The translations under genes were made by a program, and so were the position numbers. From Clostridium sp. 12(A) (GTDB taxonomy: Bacteria > Bacillota > Clostridia > Lachnospirales > Lachnospiraceae), in the NCBI GenBank assembly GCA_000526575.1, contig JAGI01000002.1:3477501-3532345 (forward strand): DNA of 54,845 nt, given 5' to 3'. The notes under the pieces are model-generated. The model was not told the DNA's origin and did no database searches. It saw nothing but the letters and a program-made list of their open reading frames with translations. Positions 27,434 through 36,647 of this stretch are shown here, piece by piece; position 1 is the first letter of the stretch; every line of letters begins with the position of its first letter.

Positions 27434-27474
27434 AAAAAGATGACAAATGTTTCGGTTTAGAAAGGAAGGCTATG

Positions 27475-28212
27475 ATGAATGAGACAATCAGGGAATTAAC
27501 AGAACGAAAATCAGTGCGGGTATACGAAGATAGAGCAATTGAACCTGAAAAAGAAGATTTAATCCTGGAAGCCGCCTTGCAGGCTCCTACAGCCGGTAAG
27601 ATGACCTTATACTCCATAATAAAGGTAACCGATCAAGAGATAAAGGACCGCTTGGCGGAAACCTGTGATCACCAGCCATTTATTGCAAAGGCGCCCCTTG
27701 TCCTAGTGTTTGTAGCAGACTATCAGAAATGGTATGATCTGTTTTGCCGCCATGTGGAAGAAGTGAGACACCCTGGCCTTGGTGACCTTATGCTTTCCAT
27801 AGACGATGCCTTAATCGCAGCCCAGAACTCAGTCGTAGCCGCTCAGTCCATGGGAATCGGATCCTGCTATATTGGAGATATTATAGAAAATTATGAAATT
27901 CATAAAGAGCTGTTAGGTCTGCCCAAATATGCGGTCCCTGCGGCAATGGTCGTATTCGGATATCCAACGGAGCAGCAAAAGGAAAGAATAAAGCCTGCCC
28001 GACAGCGAAGGGAATGTGTGGTGTTTGAAAATACATACCGCCGCCAAAGCCCGGAAGAATTTGAAAAAGAGCTTACATACAGTGAAGGAGAAAAGCCGGA
28101 TTTTAAGGCCTGGGTCAATGCATTTTGTAACAGAAAATGGAATAGTGATTTCAGTGTGGAAATGAGCCGCTCCGTAAAGGCCATGATAGAAGCCTGGGAA
28201 AAAGAGGAATAG
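27475..28212 (+). CDS. Nitroreductase family protein
   Basis: FMN-dependent NAD(P)H oxidoreductase of the nitroreductase superfamily. The N-terminal LTERKSVRVYEDRAI (flavin-phosphate arginines) and AALQAPTAGKM match NfsA/FRP-like enzymes, as do MGIGSCYIGDI (about 125) and VVFGYPTEQQK. At 245 residues it is full length and carries a C-terminal extension of about 60 residues common in clostridial members. AAAGGAAGG suits the ATG at 27475 better than that at 27472. The substrate is unknown. The downstream pseudouridine synthase follows after 8 nt, so the two are probably co-transcribed. Confidence 0.92.
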   Translation: MNETIRELTERKSVRVYEDRAIEPEKEDLILEAALQAPTAGKMTLYSIIKVTDQEIKDRLAETCDHQPFIAKAPLVLVFVADYQKWYDLFCRHVEEVRHPGLGDLMLSIDDALIAAQNSVVAAQSMGIGSCYIGDIIENYEIHKELLGLPKYAVPAAMVVFGYPTEQQKERIKPARQRRECVVFENTYRRQSPEEFEKELTYSEGEKPDFKAWVNAFCNRKWNSDFSVEMSRSVKAMIEAWEKEE

Positions 28213-28220
28213 AAAAAAAT

Positions 28221-28910
28221 ATGAATTTAAATGTACTATATGAAGACAAAGAAATCCTGATCGTGGAAAAACCGGTGGGTATAGAATCCCAGTCAGCCAG
28301 ATCCTTTGAACCGGATATGGTCAGTGAAGTAAAGAGACATATCCACACCTTATCCCCAAAATCAGGGGAGCCGTACGTGGGTGTTATCCACAGGCTGGAT
28401 AAACCGGTCGGCGGCGTCATGGTTTATGCAAAAACAAAAAATGCCGCAGAGTCTTTAAGCAGGCAGGTTTCCGGCCACCAAACAGAGAAAATGTATTATG
28501 CTGTCGTATGTGGAAAACCTGTGGAAAACTTTGGCACCTACGTGGATTATTTGTGGAAAGACGGAAAAAACAATTGTTCCAAGATTGTGGAAAAGGGGAT
28601 AAAAGGTGCAAAAGCAGCCGAACTTGATTTTAAGATTGTGGATAACAAAGACCTTCAAGGTGAGGAAATAAGCCTTCTTGAAATCATACTGAAAACAGGA
28701 CGCCACCACCAGATCCGGGTACAGATGGCAGGACACGGAACACCTTTATGGGGCGACCAAAAGTACAACCCACGTTTTCAGCAAAAAGGCATTCGGACCA
28801 ATGTAGCTTTATTTGCCTCCAGCCTTACCATAACCCATCCCGTGACAGGCAAAAAGATGACATTTACTGTGAAACCAAAAGGAGAAATGTTTGATCTTTT
28901 CTCCTTATAA
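28221..28910 (+). CDS. RluA-family RNA pseudouridine synthase
   Basis: Isomerises uridine to pseudouridine in rRNA or tRNA. The catalytic Asp60 lies in GVIHRLDKPVGGV; TGRHHQIRVQMA (about 155) is the second family signature. At 229 residues it lacks the N-terminal S4 RNA-binding domain found in RluC/RluD, like the small RluA or YtzG-type enzymes. The target uridine cannot be told from sequence. It lies 8 nt after the nitroreductase gene. Confidence 0.92.
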   Translation: MNLNVLYEDKEILIVEKPVGIESQSARSFEPDMVSEVKRHIHTLSPKSGEPYVGVIHRLDKPVGGVMVYAKTKNAAESLSRQVSGHQTEKMYYAVVCGKPVENFGTYVDYLWKDGKNNCSKIVEKGIKGAKAAELDFKIVDNKDLQGEEISLLEIILKTGRHHQIRVQMAGHGTPLWGDQKYNPRFQQKGIRTNVALFASSLTITHPVTGKKMTFTVKPKGEMFDLFSL

Positions 28911-28936
28911 AAATTCTTTTTTATGAGGAATTTTTT
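28909..28936 (+). terminator. Terminator after the pseudouridine synthase
   Basis: A 7-bp stem AAAATTC/GAATTTT (28910-28916 with 28928-28934) followed by T residues. The stem is weak and A/T-rich but the position is right. Confidence 0.5.
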
Positions 28937-29023
28937 ACTAATTTCAAATCTGAATAATTTAAAGTCCTGACGCTCATACTAGTCAATGTACAAAAGAAGT
29001 ACAAAACAGAAACAGGTGAGTCC

Positions 29024-30139
29024 ATGGAGAAACCGAGCAGGAAACTGAAGAAAACATTATTAATATTGGGAGTTACGGGGGCAGTGTATTTGAGTTTTCG
29101 CTATTTGCTGCCCCTCGTGATTCCCTTTTTGATTGCCTATGTATTTGCATTGTCCTTACGTCCTTCCGCCCTTTGGATTGAACGAAAGACCCGGTTCACC
29201 ATAAAGAAAAAAGTGATTTCCATTCCCCTTGCAGTCATCGGCGGAATCGAAATCATTCTTTTCATGATCGTATTCGGGATTATTCTATATGCCGGAGGAA
29301 GAAAGCTTACCATGGAGGCCAAGCTTCTATTCCAGAATCTTCCCCAGATTATGAGGAGCATCGATGCCTGGCTGACAGAAAACTGCACCTTTGCGGAGCA
29401 GTTTTTAAAGCTGCCTGACGGATATCTCCTTAAGGTGGTTCGGGATATTATATCAGGCGGAGAAGCCGCAATAAAAAGCAGAGCCATGTCATTTGTCATG
29501 TTAAATTCAATGAGCATTATCAAATGGCTGGTGCAGGTGACCATTCTGACTGTCATTTTATTTATTGCCACCATCTTAACACTTCAGGAAATGGATGATA
29601 TCAGAACCAGAAGAGATAATTCCATGTTCTGTTATGAATACGCCATGCTTGGAAACCGTCTGATGTCAGTGGGCAGCGCATGGTTAAAGACCCAGGCCAC
29701 CATCATGATTTTCACCATGATCATCTGCTCTGTGGGTCTGTTTCTCATGGGGAATCCATATTTTATCCTCCTTGGAATCGGAATTGGCTTTTTAGATGCC
29801 CTTCCTATCTTTGGTACGGGAACTGTCTTAATTCCCTGGGCAATTGCTGCTATGGTGGGGAAAAACTGGGTATATGGTATTGGCCTGATAGTCATTTACA
29901 TTATCTGTTATTTCATAAGAGAAGTGATGGAAGCAAAGATTATGGGAGGAAAGGTAGGTCTGACACCTCTGGAAACCCTGGCGTCCATGTTTGTAGGACT
30001 TCAGCTTTTTGGGCTATTTGGCTTTATTATGGGGCCGATCGGATTATTAATTATTGAAGATATTGTGGAGCTGTATGGCGGATCGTGCTATAATTGCAGA
30101 GAACAAACGAATCGGGAAGGAAATGAAAAGGCACGATGA
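29024..30139 (+). CDS. ytvI: Sporulation integral membrane protein YtvI-like (AI-2E transporter family)
   Basis: Polytopic membrane protein of 371 residues in the PF01594 (AI-2E exporter/PerM) family. Paired hydrophobic segments occur near residues 12-45 and 60-90, and several more lie between 165 and 350, including GIGIGFLDALPIFGTGTVLIPWAI, the conserved family signature. The length and the FGTGTVLIPW motif fit the spore-specific YtvI subgroup. A loosely sigma-E-like AATAATT...CATACT sequence (15-nt gap) lies upstream near 28949-28980. The transported substrate is unknown. It overlaps the next gene by 4 nt. Confidence 0.82.
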   Translation: MEKPSRKLKKTLLILGVTGAVYLSFRYLLPLVIPFLIAYVFALSLRPSALWIERKTRFTIKKKVISIPLAVIGGIEIILFMIVFGIILYAGGRKLTMEAKLLFQNLPQIMRSIDAWLTENCTFAEQFLKLPDGYLLKVVRDIISGGEAAIKSRAMSFVMLNSMSIIKWLVQVTILTVILFIATILTLQEMDDIRTRRDNSMFCYEYAMLGNRLMSVGSAWLKTQATIMIFTMIICSVGLFLMGNPYFILLGIGIGFLDALPIFGTGTVLIPWAIAAMVGKNWVYGIGLIVIYIICYFIREVMEAKIMGGKVGLTPLETLASMFVGLQLFGLFGFIMGPIGLLIIEDIVELYGGSCYNCREQTNREGNEKAR

Positions 30140-30708
30140 ACCCAAAGGAATTGATTGAGTTTTTAGGATTGATAGAAACGTTAAAATGCAATACAAGGCA
30201 CAACTGGACAACCTCCGGACGCCAGGAAAGTGTGGCAGAGCATACCTGGCGGCTGGCGGTTCTTGCTATGTTAATGGAGCCGGATTTTAAAGACCTGGAT
30301 ATGAATAAGGTGATTCGCATGTGCCTCATCCATGACTGGGGCGAGGCGGTAACCGGAGATATTCCAGCCTTTGTTAAGACCGATAGTGATGAGGCAGTAG
30401 AGGAAGAAGCCATTTATTCCTTATTAGCCAAATTGCCAAAGGCCGCTTCTGACCGCTTTACCTCTCTTTTTTTAGAATTGTTAGAGTGTCAGACAAAGGA
30501 AGCAAAGCTGGTTAAAGCCCTTGATAAGATTGAAACCGTAATTCAGCACAATGAGGGAGGTACCAGCTACTGGCTTCCCCTGGAATATGATTTAAACTTA
30601 ACCTATGGAAATGAAATCTGTGACAGCTTTCCCCAGACAAAGGATTTAAGGAACCAGGTAAGGGAGGACAGCATAAGGTTAATGGAGGAAGAGAAGGGCA
30701 GGAAATAA
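30136..30708 (+). CDS. HD-domain phosphohydrolase (YfbR/HDDC2-like 5'-nucleotidase)
   Basis: Metal-dependent phosphohydrolase of 190 residues. The HD signature is spread over ESVAEHTWRLAVLAML (first His), CLIHDWGEAVTGDIPAF (His-Asp) and ALDKIETVIQHNEGG (final Asp). This order is that of the YfbR/HDDC2 family, which removes phosphate from deoxynucleoside 5'-monophosphates. The start overlaps the YtvI-like gene in an ATGA junction, so the two are translated together. Confidence 0.88.
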   Translation: MNPKELIEFLGLIETLKCNTRHNWTTSGRQESVAEHTWRLAVLAMLMEPDFKDLDMNKVIRMCLIHDWGEAVTGDIPAFVKTDSDEAVEEEAIYSLLAKLPKAASDRFTSLFLELLECQTKEAKLVKALDKIETVIQHNEGGTSYWLPLEYDLNLTYGNEICDSFPQTKDLRNQVREDSIRLMEEEKGRK

Positions 30709-30728
30709 ACAAAAGCCAGGCCTTCCTC

Positions 30729-30757
30729 TTGACAAACATATGCAAATAACGTAAAAT
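30729..30757 (+). promoter_or_regulatory. Sigma-A promoter of the T-box/proS unit
   Basis: TTGACA (30729-30734), exactly 17 nt, then TAAAAT (30752-30757). It lies just after the HD-domain gene. Confidence 0.85.
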
Positions 30758-30763
30758 CAACCA

Positions 30764-31000
30764 AAAGACGTTGAAGAGGATTACTAAGTGATGATGTATT
30801 CCAGAGAGAAGGCCATTTGGTGAAAGGCCTTTATACCCCTCATGACCCAACCTACCTCGGAGTCCCGCAGCAAACTGCGGCGCAATTTCCGGCGTTATCG
30901 GATCTAAAAGTGAGCCATTGAATGTATCTTTGGCTAAATTGGGTGGCACCGCCGAGTTGTTCGGTCCCTTTTATAGAGGGAACGGATGGCTCTTTTTTAA
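30764..31000 (+). promoter_or_regulatory. T-box leader of prolyl-tRNA synthetase
   Basis: tRNA-sensing transcription attenuator. The T-box sequence AATTGGGTGGCACCGCC lies at 30937-30953. Stem I carries AGAGAG and the GGTGAAAGG loop segments; the specifier region contains TACCCCTC, offering a proline codon (CCC or CCT). A CCGCAG/CTGCGG hairpin lies in the middle. The terminator pairs about 30954-30970 with 30979-30993 and is followed by T6. Uncharged tRNA-Pro would bind and allow read-through into proS. Confidence 0.95.
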
Positions 31001-31024
31001 TTCAAAGAATAAAGGAGAATTGTC

Positions 31025-32458
31025 ATGGCAAAGGACAAGAAATTAGTAGAAGCAATCACATCCATGGATGTGGACTTCGCCCAGTGGTACACGGATGTAG
31101 TAAAAAAAGCAGAATTGATTGATTATTCCAGCGTAAAGGGCTGTATGGTCATTAAGCCTGCAGGCTATGCCATTTGGGAAAACATTCAGAGCGAGCTGGA
31201 CCGCAGATTTAAGGAAACAGGCGTTGAAAATGTCTACATGCCCATGTTTATTCCAGAAAGTCTTCTCGAGAAGGAAAAAGACCACGTGGAAGGCTTTGCA
31301 CCGGAGGTTGCCTGGGTCACTCATGGCGGACTGGAGCCGCTTCAGGAGCGCCTTTGTGTCAGACCTACCTCAGAGACCTTATTCTGTGATTTCTATTCCA
31401 GAGAGATCCAGTCCTATCGTGACTTACCTAAATTATATAATCAGTGGTGCTCCGTAGTCCGCTGGGAAAAGACGACCAGACCATTTTTACGCTCCAGAGA
31501 GTTCTTATGGCAGGAAGGCCATACCGCACATGCCACAGCGAAAGAAGCAGAGGCAAGAACCGAGCAGATGCTTAACTTATACGCAGATTTCTGCGAAGAA
31601 GTTCTTGCAATGCCCGTAATCAGAGGCCAGAAGACCGAGAAAGAGAAATTCGCAGGTGCTGAGGCGACTTACACCATTGAAGCCCTCATGCATGACGGAA
31701 AGGCACTTCAGTCCGGAACCAGCCATAACTTTGGAGACGGATTTGCCAAAGCCTTTGAGATTCAGTATTCCGATAAAGAAAATAAGTTAAGCTATGTACA
31801 TCAGACCTCCTGGGGCTTAAGTACCAGATTAATCGGCGGTATCATCATGGTACACGGCGATGATAACGGTCTTGTCCTCCCTCCAAGAATTGCTCCGGTT
31901 CAGGTGATTATCGTTCCGGTTCAGCAGCAGAAGGAAGGCGTTCTTGATAAGGCATTAGAATTAAAAGGCATGCTTTCTAATTACAGAGTGAAAGTAGATG
32001 ACAGCGACAAGAGCCCGGGCTGGAAGTTCAGCGAATCTGAGATGAGGGGTATCCCCATTCGTGTGGAAATCGGACCGAGAGATATGGAACAGAATCAGGC
32101 AGTCTTAGTACGCCGTGATACCCATGAAAAGATGACCGTATCCATTGATGAACTGGATGAAGAGGTAGGAAAGCTCCTTACCGCTATCCAGAAGGATATG
32201 TTTGAGCGGGCAAAACGCCACAGAGATGAACATACCAGTGAAGCCATTACTATGGAGGCCTTTACAAAAACCGTAGAAGAAAAGCCTGGCTTTGTAAAGG
32301 CTATGTGGTGCGGCAATCAGGAATGTGAAGATAAAATCAAGGAATTAACAGGAGCAACTTCCCGTTGTATGCCATTTAACCAGGAAAAACTCAGCGATAC
32401 CTGTATCTGCTGCGGAAAGCCTGCGGTTAAGATGGTTTACTGGGGAAGAGCGTATTAA
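31025..32458 (+). CDS. proS: Prolyl-tRNA synthetase, archaeal/eukaryotic-type (ProS type 3)
   Basis: Charges tRNA-Pro with proline. At 477 residues with no internal editing insertion it belongs to the archaeal-type ProRS found in many Clostridia. Seen: class II motif 2 region [24 protein letters not shown], the [13 protein letters not shown] strand, motif 3 near [18 protein letters not shown], and a C-terminal zinc-binding region with CGNQEC and CICCG. AAAGGAG precedes the ATG at 31025. The upstream T-box fixes its regulation by tRNA-Pro charging. Confidence 0.97.
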   Translation: MAKDKKLVEAITSMDVDFAQWYTDVVKKAELIDYSSVKGCMVIKPAGYAIWENIQSELDRRFKETGVENVYMPMFIPESLLEKEKDHVEGFAPEVAWVTHGGLEPLQERLCVRPTSETLFCDFYSREIQSYRDLPKLYNQWCSVVRWEKTTRPFLRSREFLWQEGHTAHATAKEAEARTEQMLNLYADFCEEVLAMPVIRGQKTEKEKFAGAEATYTIEALMHDGKALQSGTSHNFGDGFAKAFEIQYSDKENKLSYVHQTSWGLSTRLIGGIIMVHGDDNGLVLPPRIAPVQVIIVPVQQQKEGVLDKALELKGMLSNYRVKVDDSDKSPGWKFSESEMRGIPIRVEIGPRDMEQNQAVLVRRDTHEKMTVSIDELDEEVGKLLTAIQKDMFERAKRHRDEHTSEAITMEAFTKTVEEKPGFVKAMWCGNQECEDKIKELTGATSRCMPFNQEKLSDTCICCGKPAVKMVYWGRAY

Positions 32459-32490
32459 TCTTATATAGGAACAAGGAAAAGGAGAGCGTG

Positions 32491-33693
32491 ATGAAGATTT
32501 TAGTGCCCCAGGCTGCAGGGAACATCATAGAACAACTGAATGCCCATGGATTTGAAGCGTATGTGGTAGGCGGGTGTGTCAGAGACAGTCTGCTCAATCG
32601 GACCCCTGAAGACTGGGACATCACAACCTCCGCAAAGCCGGAGCAGGTAAAGGATATATTTCCAAGGACCGTTGACACTGGAATTCAGCACGGGACGGTT
32701 ACAGTGCTTTGTGACAAGACTGGGTATGAAGTAACCACCTACCGCATTGACGGAGAATATGAGGATGGACGCCATCCAAAATCTGTGGAGTTTACAAGAA
32801 ATCTGGAAGAGGATTTAAAACGGCGCGATTTCACAATTAATGCCATGGCATACAGTGACCGGGATGGTCTGGTGGATATCTTTGACGGGCAAAAGGATTT
32901 GGAGCAGGGTATCATCCGGTGTGTAGGCAATGCAAGGGACCGGTTCACTGAGGATGCCCTGAGGATTTTAAGGGCTGTACGGTTTTCCGCCCAGCTTGGC
33001 TTTTCCATCGAAGAGGAGACGAGAAAAGCAATCACTGTGATTGCTCCCAATATGGCAAAGGTCAGTAAGGAGCGGATTCAGGTGGAGCTTTCCAAGCTGC
33101 TGGTATCAAAGCATCCGGAAACAATTGTTAAAGTAAATGAATGCGGAATCTCTCCTTATATATCAGGTGTGTTTCACCAGGCTTTAAAAACACTTTCCGG
33201 TGAGGAGAACCTGGTACGGCTCCCAGACAAGAAGCATATGCGCTGGGCTGGGATTTTGAGGCATCAGAAGCCGGAAATAGCAGTAGAGATATTAAGGGAT
33301 TTAAAGCTGGATAATGACACCATCAGCCAGGTTAAGACCTTAGTCGCCCTCTGGGATCAGGAGATACCGGAAGATAAGCCTGCCATCCGAAAGGTGATGA
33401 GCGGACTGACTCCGGAGCTCTTTCAAGATCTCCTTTATTTTCAAAATATATTCGGAAGAAAACCTTATTTAGAAAGTCTTAAAAAGGTGGAAGAATTCGC
33501 CAATGAAATCATAAGGGACAAGGACTGCATCCGATTAAAGGACATGGCAGTGACCGGCAGGGAGCTGATAGCAGCAGGCAGGAAGCCAGGACCCGAGATT
33601 GGAGAGGTTTTAGACGCTCTGTTTGAAGAAGTCTTAAAGAATCCAGAACATAATAAAAAAGATACCCTCATGAATCTGGCTGAAATGTTATGA
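32491..33693 (+). CDS. cca: CCA tRNA nucleotidyltransferase
   Basis: Adds or repairs the 3' CCA of tRNA. The class II nucleotidyltransferase motifs are all at the N-terminus: VVGGCVRDSLL, DWDITTSAKPEQV (metal aspartates), RRDFTINAMAY and the EDALRILRAVRFSAQLGF body motif. The 400-residue length is usual for Firmicute enzymes. The ATG at 32491 is preferred over the GTG at 32488 because of its spacing from AAGGAG. It follows proS by 32 nt and may share its T-box control. Confidence 0.95.
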   Translation: MKILVPQAAGNIIEQLNAHGFEAYVVGGCVRDSLLNRTPEDWDITTSAKPEQVKDIFPRTVDTGIQHGTVTVLCDKTGYEVTTYRIDGEYEDGRHPKSVEFTRNLEEDLKRRDFTINAMAYSDRDGLVDIFDGQKDLEQGIIRCVGNARDRFTEDALRILRAVRFSAQLGFSIEEETRKAITVIAPNMAKVSKERIQVELSKLLVSKHPETIVKVNECGISPYISGVFHQALKTLSGEENLVRLPDKKHMRWAGILRHQKPEIAVEILRDLKLDNDTISQVKTLVALWDQEIPEDKPAIRKVMSGLTPELFQDLLYFQNIFGRKPYLESLKKVEEFANEIIRDKDCIRLKDMAVTGRELIAAGRKPGPEIGEVLDALFEEVLKNPEHNKKDTLMNLAEML

Positions 33694-33799
33694 AAAACGG
33701 GCTGCTGGCCCGCATAACTTTCAGCCAGATTTTGCATATTTTTTCCTGCCCATTCATACCCTAGAAGTAGCTGATGAGCTAAGAGTTGGAGGGGTGGTT

Positions 33800-34777
33800 G
33801 TGAACGAGAAATACACAGAGGTGCTTTCGCAGTATGAGCTTGAAGTTCTTGATGTAAAGCGCGGCCGGGGCGCCTGGTTGTGTGAAACGAATCAGGGTCT
33901 GAAGCTGCTTCGGGAATATAAAGGAACTTTAAAGCGCCTGGAATTTGAAGATCAGGTATTTTCACAGATGGAAGAAGCCGGCCATTTGAACGTGGATCGT
34001 TACGTCAGGAATAAGGAAGGGGAACTCCTCTCCGTCGCTGAGGACGGTACAAGGTGGATTGTAAAGGACTGGTATGCGGACCGGGAATGCAACTTAAAGG
34101 ACAGCAAGGAAGTACTGTGTGCCATTGAACAGATAGCCTGCCTACATAAAATTCTAAGAGGGATTGAATTTAAGGAGGAATGGAACTTAGGTTCCATTTT
34201 AGTGCAGCAGCCGGCAGAGGAAATGGAGCGTCACAACAAAGAACTGGTAAGGGCCCGTTCCTTTATCCGGAATAAGAGAAAAAAATCGGAATTCGAACTT
34301 TGCGTGATGGGTAATTATGATACCTTTTATGAACAGGCTATGGAGGCCTGTATCGGAATGGCAGGCTTTTTGGAGAACCGGGAGATAAGAGAGGAGTACT
34401 TATGCCACGGGGATCTAAACCAGCATCACATTTTAATGTGTGCCCATAATGTCGCAATTGTAGAATTTAACCGTATGCATAAAGGGATGCAGATGGAAGA
34501 TCTGTATCATTTTATGCGCAAAGCCATGGAAAAACATGACTGGAACTTAAAGCTTGGAATGGCAATGCTTGATGCTTATTCTGATATCCTTCCTCTTTCG
34601 GATGCAGACAGGACCTGCCTTTACTATTTATTCTTATACCCGGAAAAATACTGGAAGCAGATTAACTTCTATTACAATGCCAACAAGGCCTGGATACCGG
34701 CAAGAAACATCGAAAAACTGAAGGATCTTGAGATTCAGCAGTCGGTGAGGAACTCATTTCTGTCAAGAATAAAATAG
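33800..34777 (+). CDS. CotS-family spore coat protein (kinase-like fold)
   Basis: Spore coat protein of the CotS/YtaA/CotI family, with a degenerate APH-like kinase fold. Lysine-containing LKLLREYKGT is the ATP-binding-like strand; CHGDLNQHHILM (about 200-210) is the catalytic loop and IVEFNRMHKGM replaces the usual IDF/IDW metal site. Such proteins sit in the inner coat, and some may keep phosphotransferase activity. The start is taken as the GTG at 33800, spaced correctly from GGAGG at 33788-33792; the GTG at 33794 is too near. Expected to be expressed in the mother cell, though no clear sigma-E/K promoter was found. Confidence 0.88.
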   Translation: MNEKYTEVLSQYELEVLDVKRGRGAWLCETNQGLKLLREYKGTLKRLEFEDQVFSQMEEAGHLNVDRYVRNKEGELLSVAEDGTRWIVKDWYADRECNLKDSKEVLCAIEQIACLHKILRGIEFKEEWNLGSILVQQPAEEMERHNKELVRARSFIRNKRKKSEFELCVMGNYDTFYEQAMEACIGMAGFLENREIREEYLCHGDLNQHHILMCAHNVAIVEFNRMHKGMQMEDLYHFMRKAMEKHDWNLKLGMAMLDAYSDILPLSDADRTCLYYLFLYPEKYWKQINFYYNANKAWIPARNIEKLKDLEIQQSVRNSFLSRIK

Positions 34778-34853
34778 CACAATCCGCTTTTCTTTTGTTA
34801 TGTTATGTTTTATAATAGCCATAACAGGAATGGAGAGAAGGGAGTAATTTGCT

Positions 34854-36590
34854 ATGAAAGATTACAGGAGCATTTTTGAAGAATGGCTTTTGAATCCATA
34901 TTTTGATGAGGCTACCAAAAAGGAACTTCGGGAAATCCAGGAAGATGACAATGAGATCAAGGAACGCTTTTATCAGGACCTTGAATTTGGGACTGCCGGT
35001 TTAAGGGGAATCATCGGAGCAGGCATTAACCGAATGAACATATACGTTGTAAGAAGAGCTACACAAGGGCTTGCAAATTATATTATAAAACAGGGCGGCG
35101 CCCACAAAGGCGTAGCCATCGCATATGACTCCAGGCATATGTCTCCGGAGTTCGCAGAGGAAGCTGCACTAACATTAGCTGCCAATGGTATCAAGGCATA
35201 CAAATTTGAATCTCTGCGACCGACACCGGAGCTTTCTTTTGCCGTAAGGGAATTAGGCTGTATCGCTGGTATTAATGTAACCGCCAGCCATAACCCGCCG
35301 GATTATAATGGATACAAGGTTTATTGGGAGGATGGCGCCCAGTTCACGCCCCCACATGACAAAGGGGTAACAGAGGAGGTCTTAGGCATTACAGACCTTT
35401 CCACTGTGAAGACTACCACCAGAGAAGCTGCTGTGGCAGCGGGGAACTATGAGATCATAGGAGCTTCTGTGGATGACAAATACATTGCTCATGTAAAGGC
35501 CCAGGTCGTGAACCAGGACGCCATTGACCGTATGCAGGATGAGATCTCCGTTGTCTATACCCCTCTTCATGGGACTGGCAATCTTCCTGTAAGAAGAGCG
35601 TTAAAAGAGATTGGTTTTACTCATGTCTATGTAGTTCCGGAGCAGGAACTGCCAGATGGGAATTTCCCTACGGTCAGCTATCCAAACCCGGAGGCAGAGG
35701 AAGCCTTTGCCTTGGGACTGGCTCTTGCAAAAGAGAAGAATGCGGATCTGGTTCTGGCAACAGACCCTGACGCAGACCGTCTTGGAGTGTATGTAAAGGA
35801 TAGTAAAACAGGGGATTATATCCCTCTTACCGGCAATATGTCAGGCTCTCTCCTGTGTGAATACGTGCTCAGCCAGAAAAAGGAACGGGGAAAGATTCCA
35901 GGGGATGGACAGGTTGTAAAATCCATCGTTACCACCAATCTGGTGGACGCAGTTGCCAAATCCTATGGCTGTGAGCTCATTGAAGTGCTGACTGGCTTTA
36001 AATACATCGGACAGCAGATCTTAAAGAATGAGTCTTCCGGGCACGGAACGTATCTCTTCGGTCTGGAAGAAAGCTATGGCTGTCTCATCGGAACGTATGC
36101 CAGAGATAAGGATGCCATTTCCGCTTCCGTGGCTTTGTGCGAGGCAGCTGCCTATTATAAGACAAAGAACATGACTTTATGGGATGCCATGACAGCCATG
36201 TATGAAAAATATGGTTATTATAAGGATTCGGTTCAGGCTATTTCCTTAAAGGGAATTGAAGGCCAGGCAAAAATCAGGTCAATCATGGAGACCATGAGAG
36301 GAGAGATTCCTCCGATGGTTGGAAGCTACAAGGTACTTTCTGCCAGAGATTATAAGCTAGATACCATTAAGGATATGGCAACTGGTGAGGTGAGACCAAC
36401 CGGGCTTCCTCAGTCTGATGTTCTCTATTATGATTTATCCGACGATGCATGGCTTTGCGTAAGACCATCAGGAACAGAACCAAAGATTAAGTTCTATTAT
36501 GGAATCAAGGGTGCTTCTAAGGAAGAAGCAGAGGAAATGTCTAACAATCTGGGAGAGGCTGTTATGGCCATGGTCAACCAGATGCTATAA
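34854..36590 (+). CDS. Phosphoglucomutase/phosphomannomutase family (alpha-PGM, PgcA-like)
   Basis: Interconverts glucose-1-phosphate and glucose-6-phosphate (or mannose equivalents). All four functional regions are visible: TASHNPPDYNGYKVYW with the phosphoserine (about 141), DPDADRLGVY (metal loop, about 302), GLEESYGCL (sugar loop), and RPSGTEPKIKFYY (phosphate loop) at the C-terminus. The length, 578 residues, fits bacterial PgcA. Glucose-1-phosphate is the substrate of RmlA encoded about 9 kb away, so the two may be metabolically linked. AGAAGGGAG precedes the ATG. Confidence 0.95.
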   Translation: MKDYRSIFEEWLLNPYFDEATKKELREIQEDDNEIKERFYQDLEFGTAGLRGIIGAGINRMNIYVVRRATQGLANYIIKQGGAHKGVAIAYDSRHMSPEFAEEAALTLAANGIKAYKFESLRPTPELSFAVRELGCIAGINVTASHNPPDYNGYKVYWEDGAQFTPPHDKGVTEEVLGITDLSTVKTTTREAAVAAGNYEIIGASVDDKYIAHVKAQVVNQDAIDRMQDEISVVYTPLHGTGNLPVRRALKEIGFTHVYVVPEQELPDGNFPTVSYPNPEAEEAFALGLALAKEKNADLVLATDPDADRLGVYVKDSKTGDYIPLTGNMSGSLLCEYVLSQKKERGKIPGDGQVVKSIVTTNLVDAVAKSYGCELIEVLTGFKYIGQQILKNESSGHGTYLFGLEESYGCLIGTYARDKDAISASVALCEAAAYYKTKNMTLWDAMTAMYEKYGYYKDSVQAISLKGIEGQAKIRSIMETMRGEIPPMVGSYKVLSARDYKLDTIKDMATGEVRPTGLPQSDVLYYDLSDDAWLCVRPSGTEPKIKFYYGIKGASKEEAEEMSNNLGEAVMAMVNQML

Positions 36591-36602
36591 TATGATTCAA
36601 TT

Positions 36603-36642
36603 AAAAAAAGTGGGAACGAGATAAAATCGTTCCCACTTTTTA
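36603..36642. terminator. Bidirectional terminator
   Basis: AAAGTGGGAACGA (36607-36619) pairs perfectly with TCGTTCCCACTTT (36627-36639), with A-tract before and T-tract after. It serves the convergent phosphoglucomutase and membrane protein genes. Confidence 0.9.
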
Positions 36643-36647
36643 TACAA

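Noticed and set aside
33694-33770. CGGGC/GCCCG hairpin after cca as terminator
   Set aside because: The stem is only 5 bp and no T-tract follows directly; cca may read through into the coat gene.
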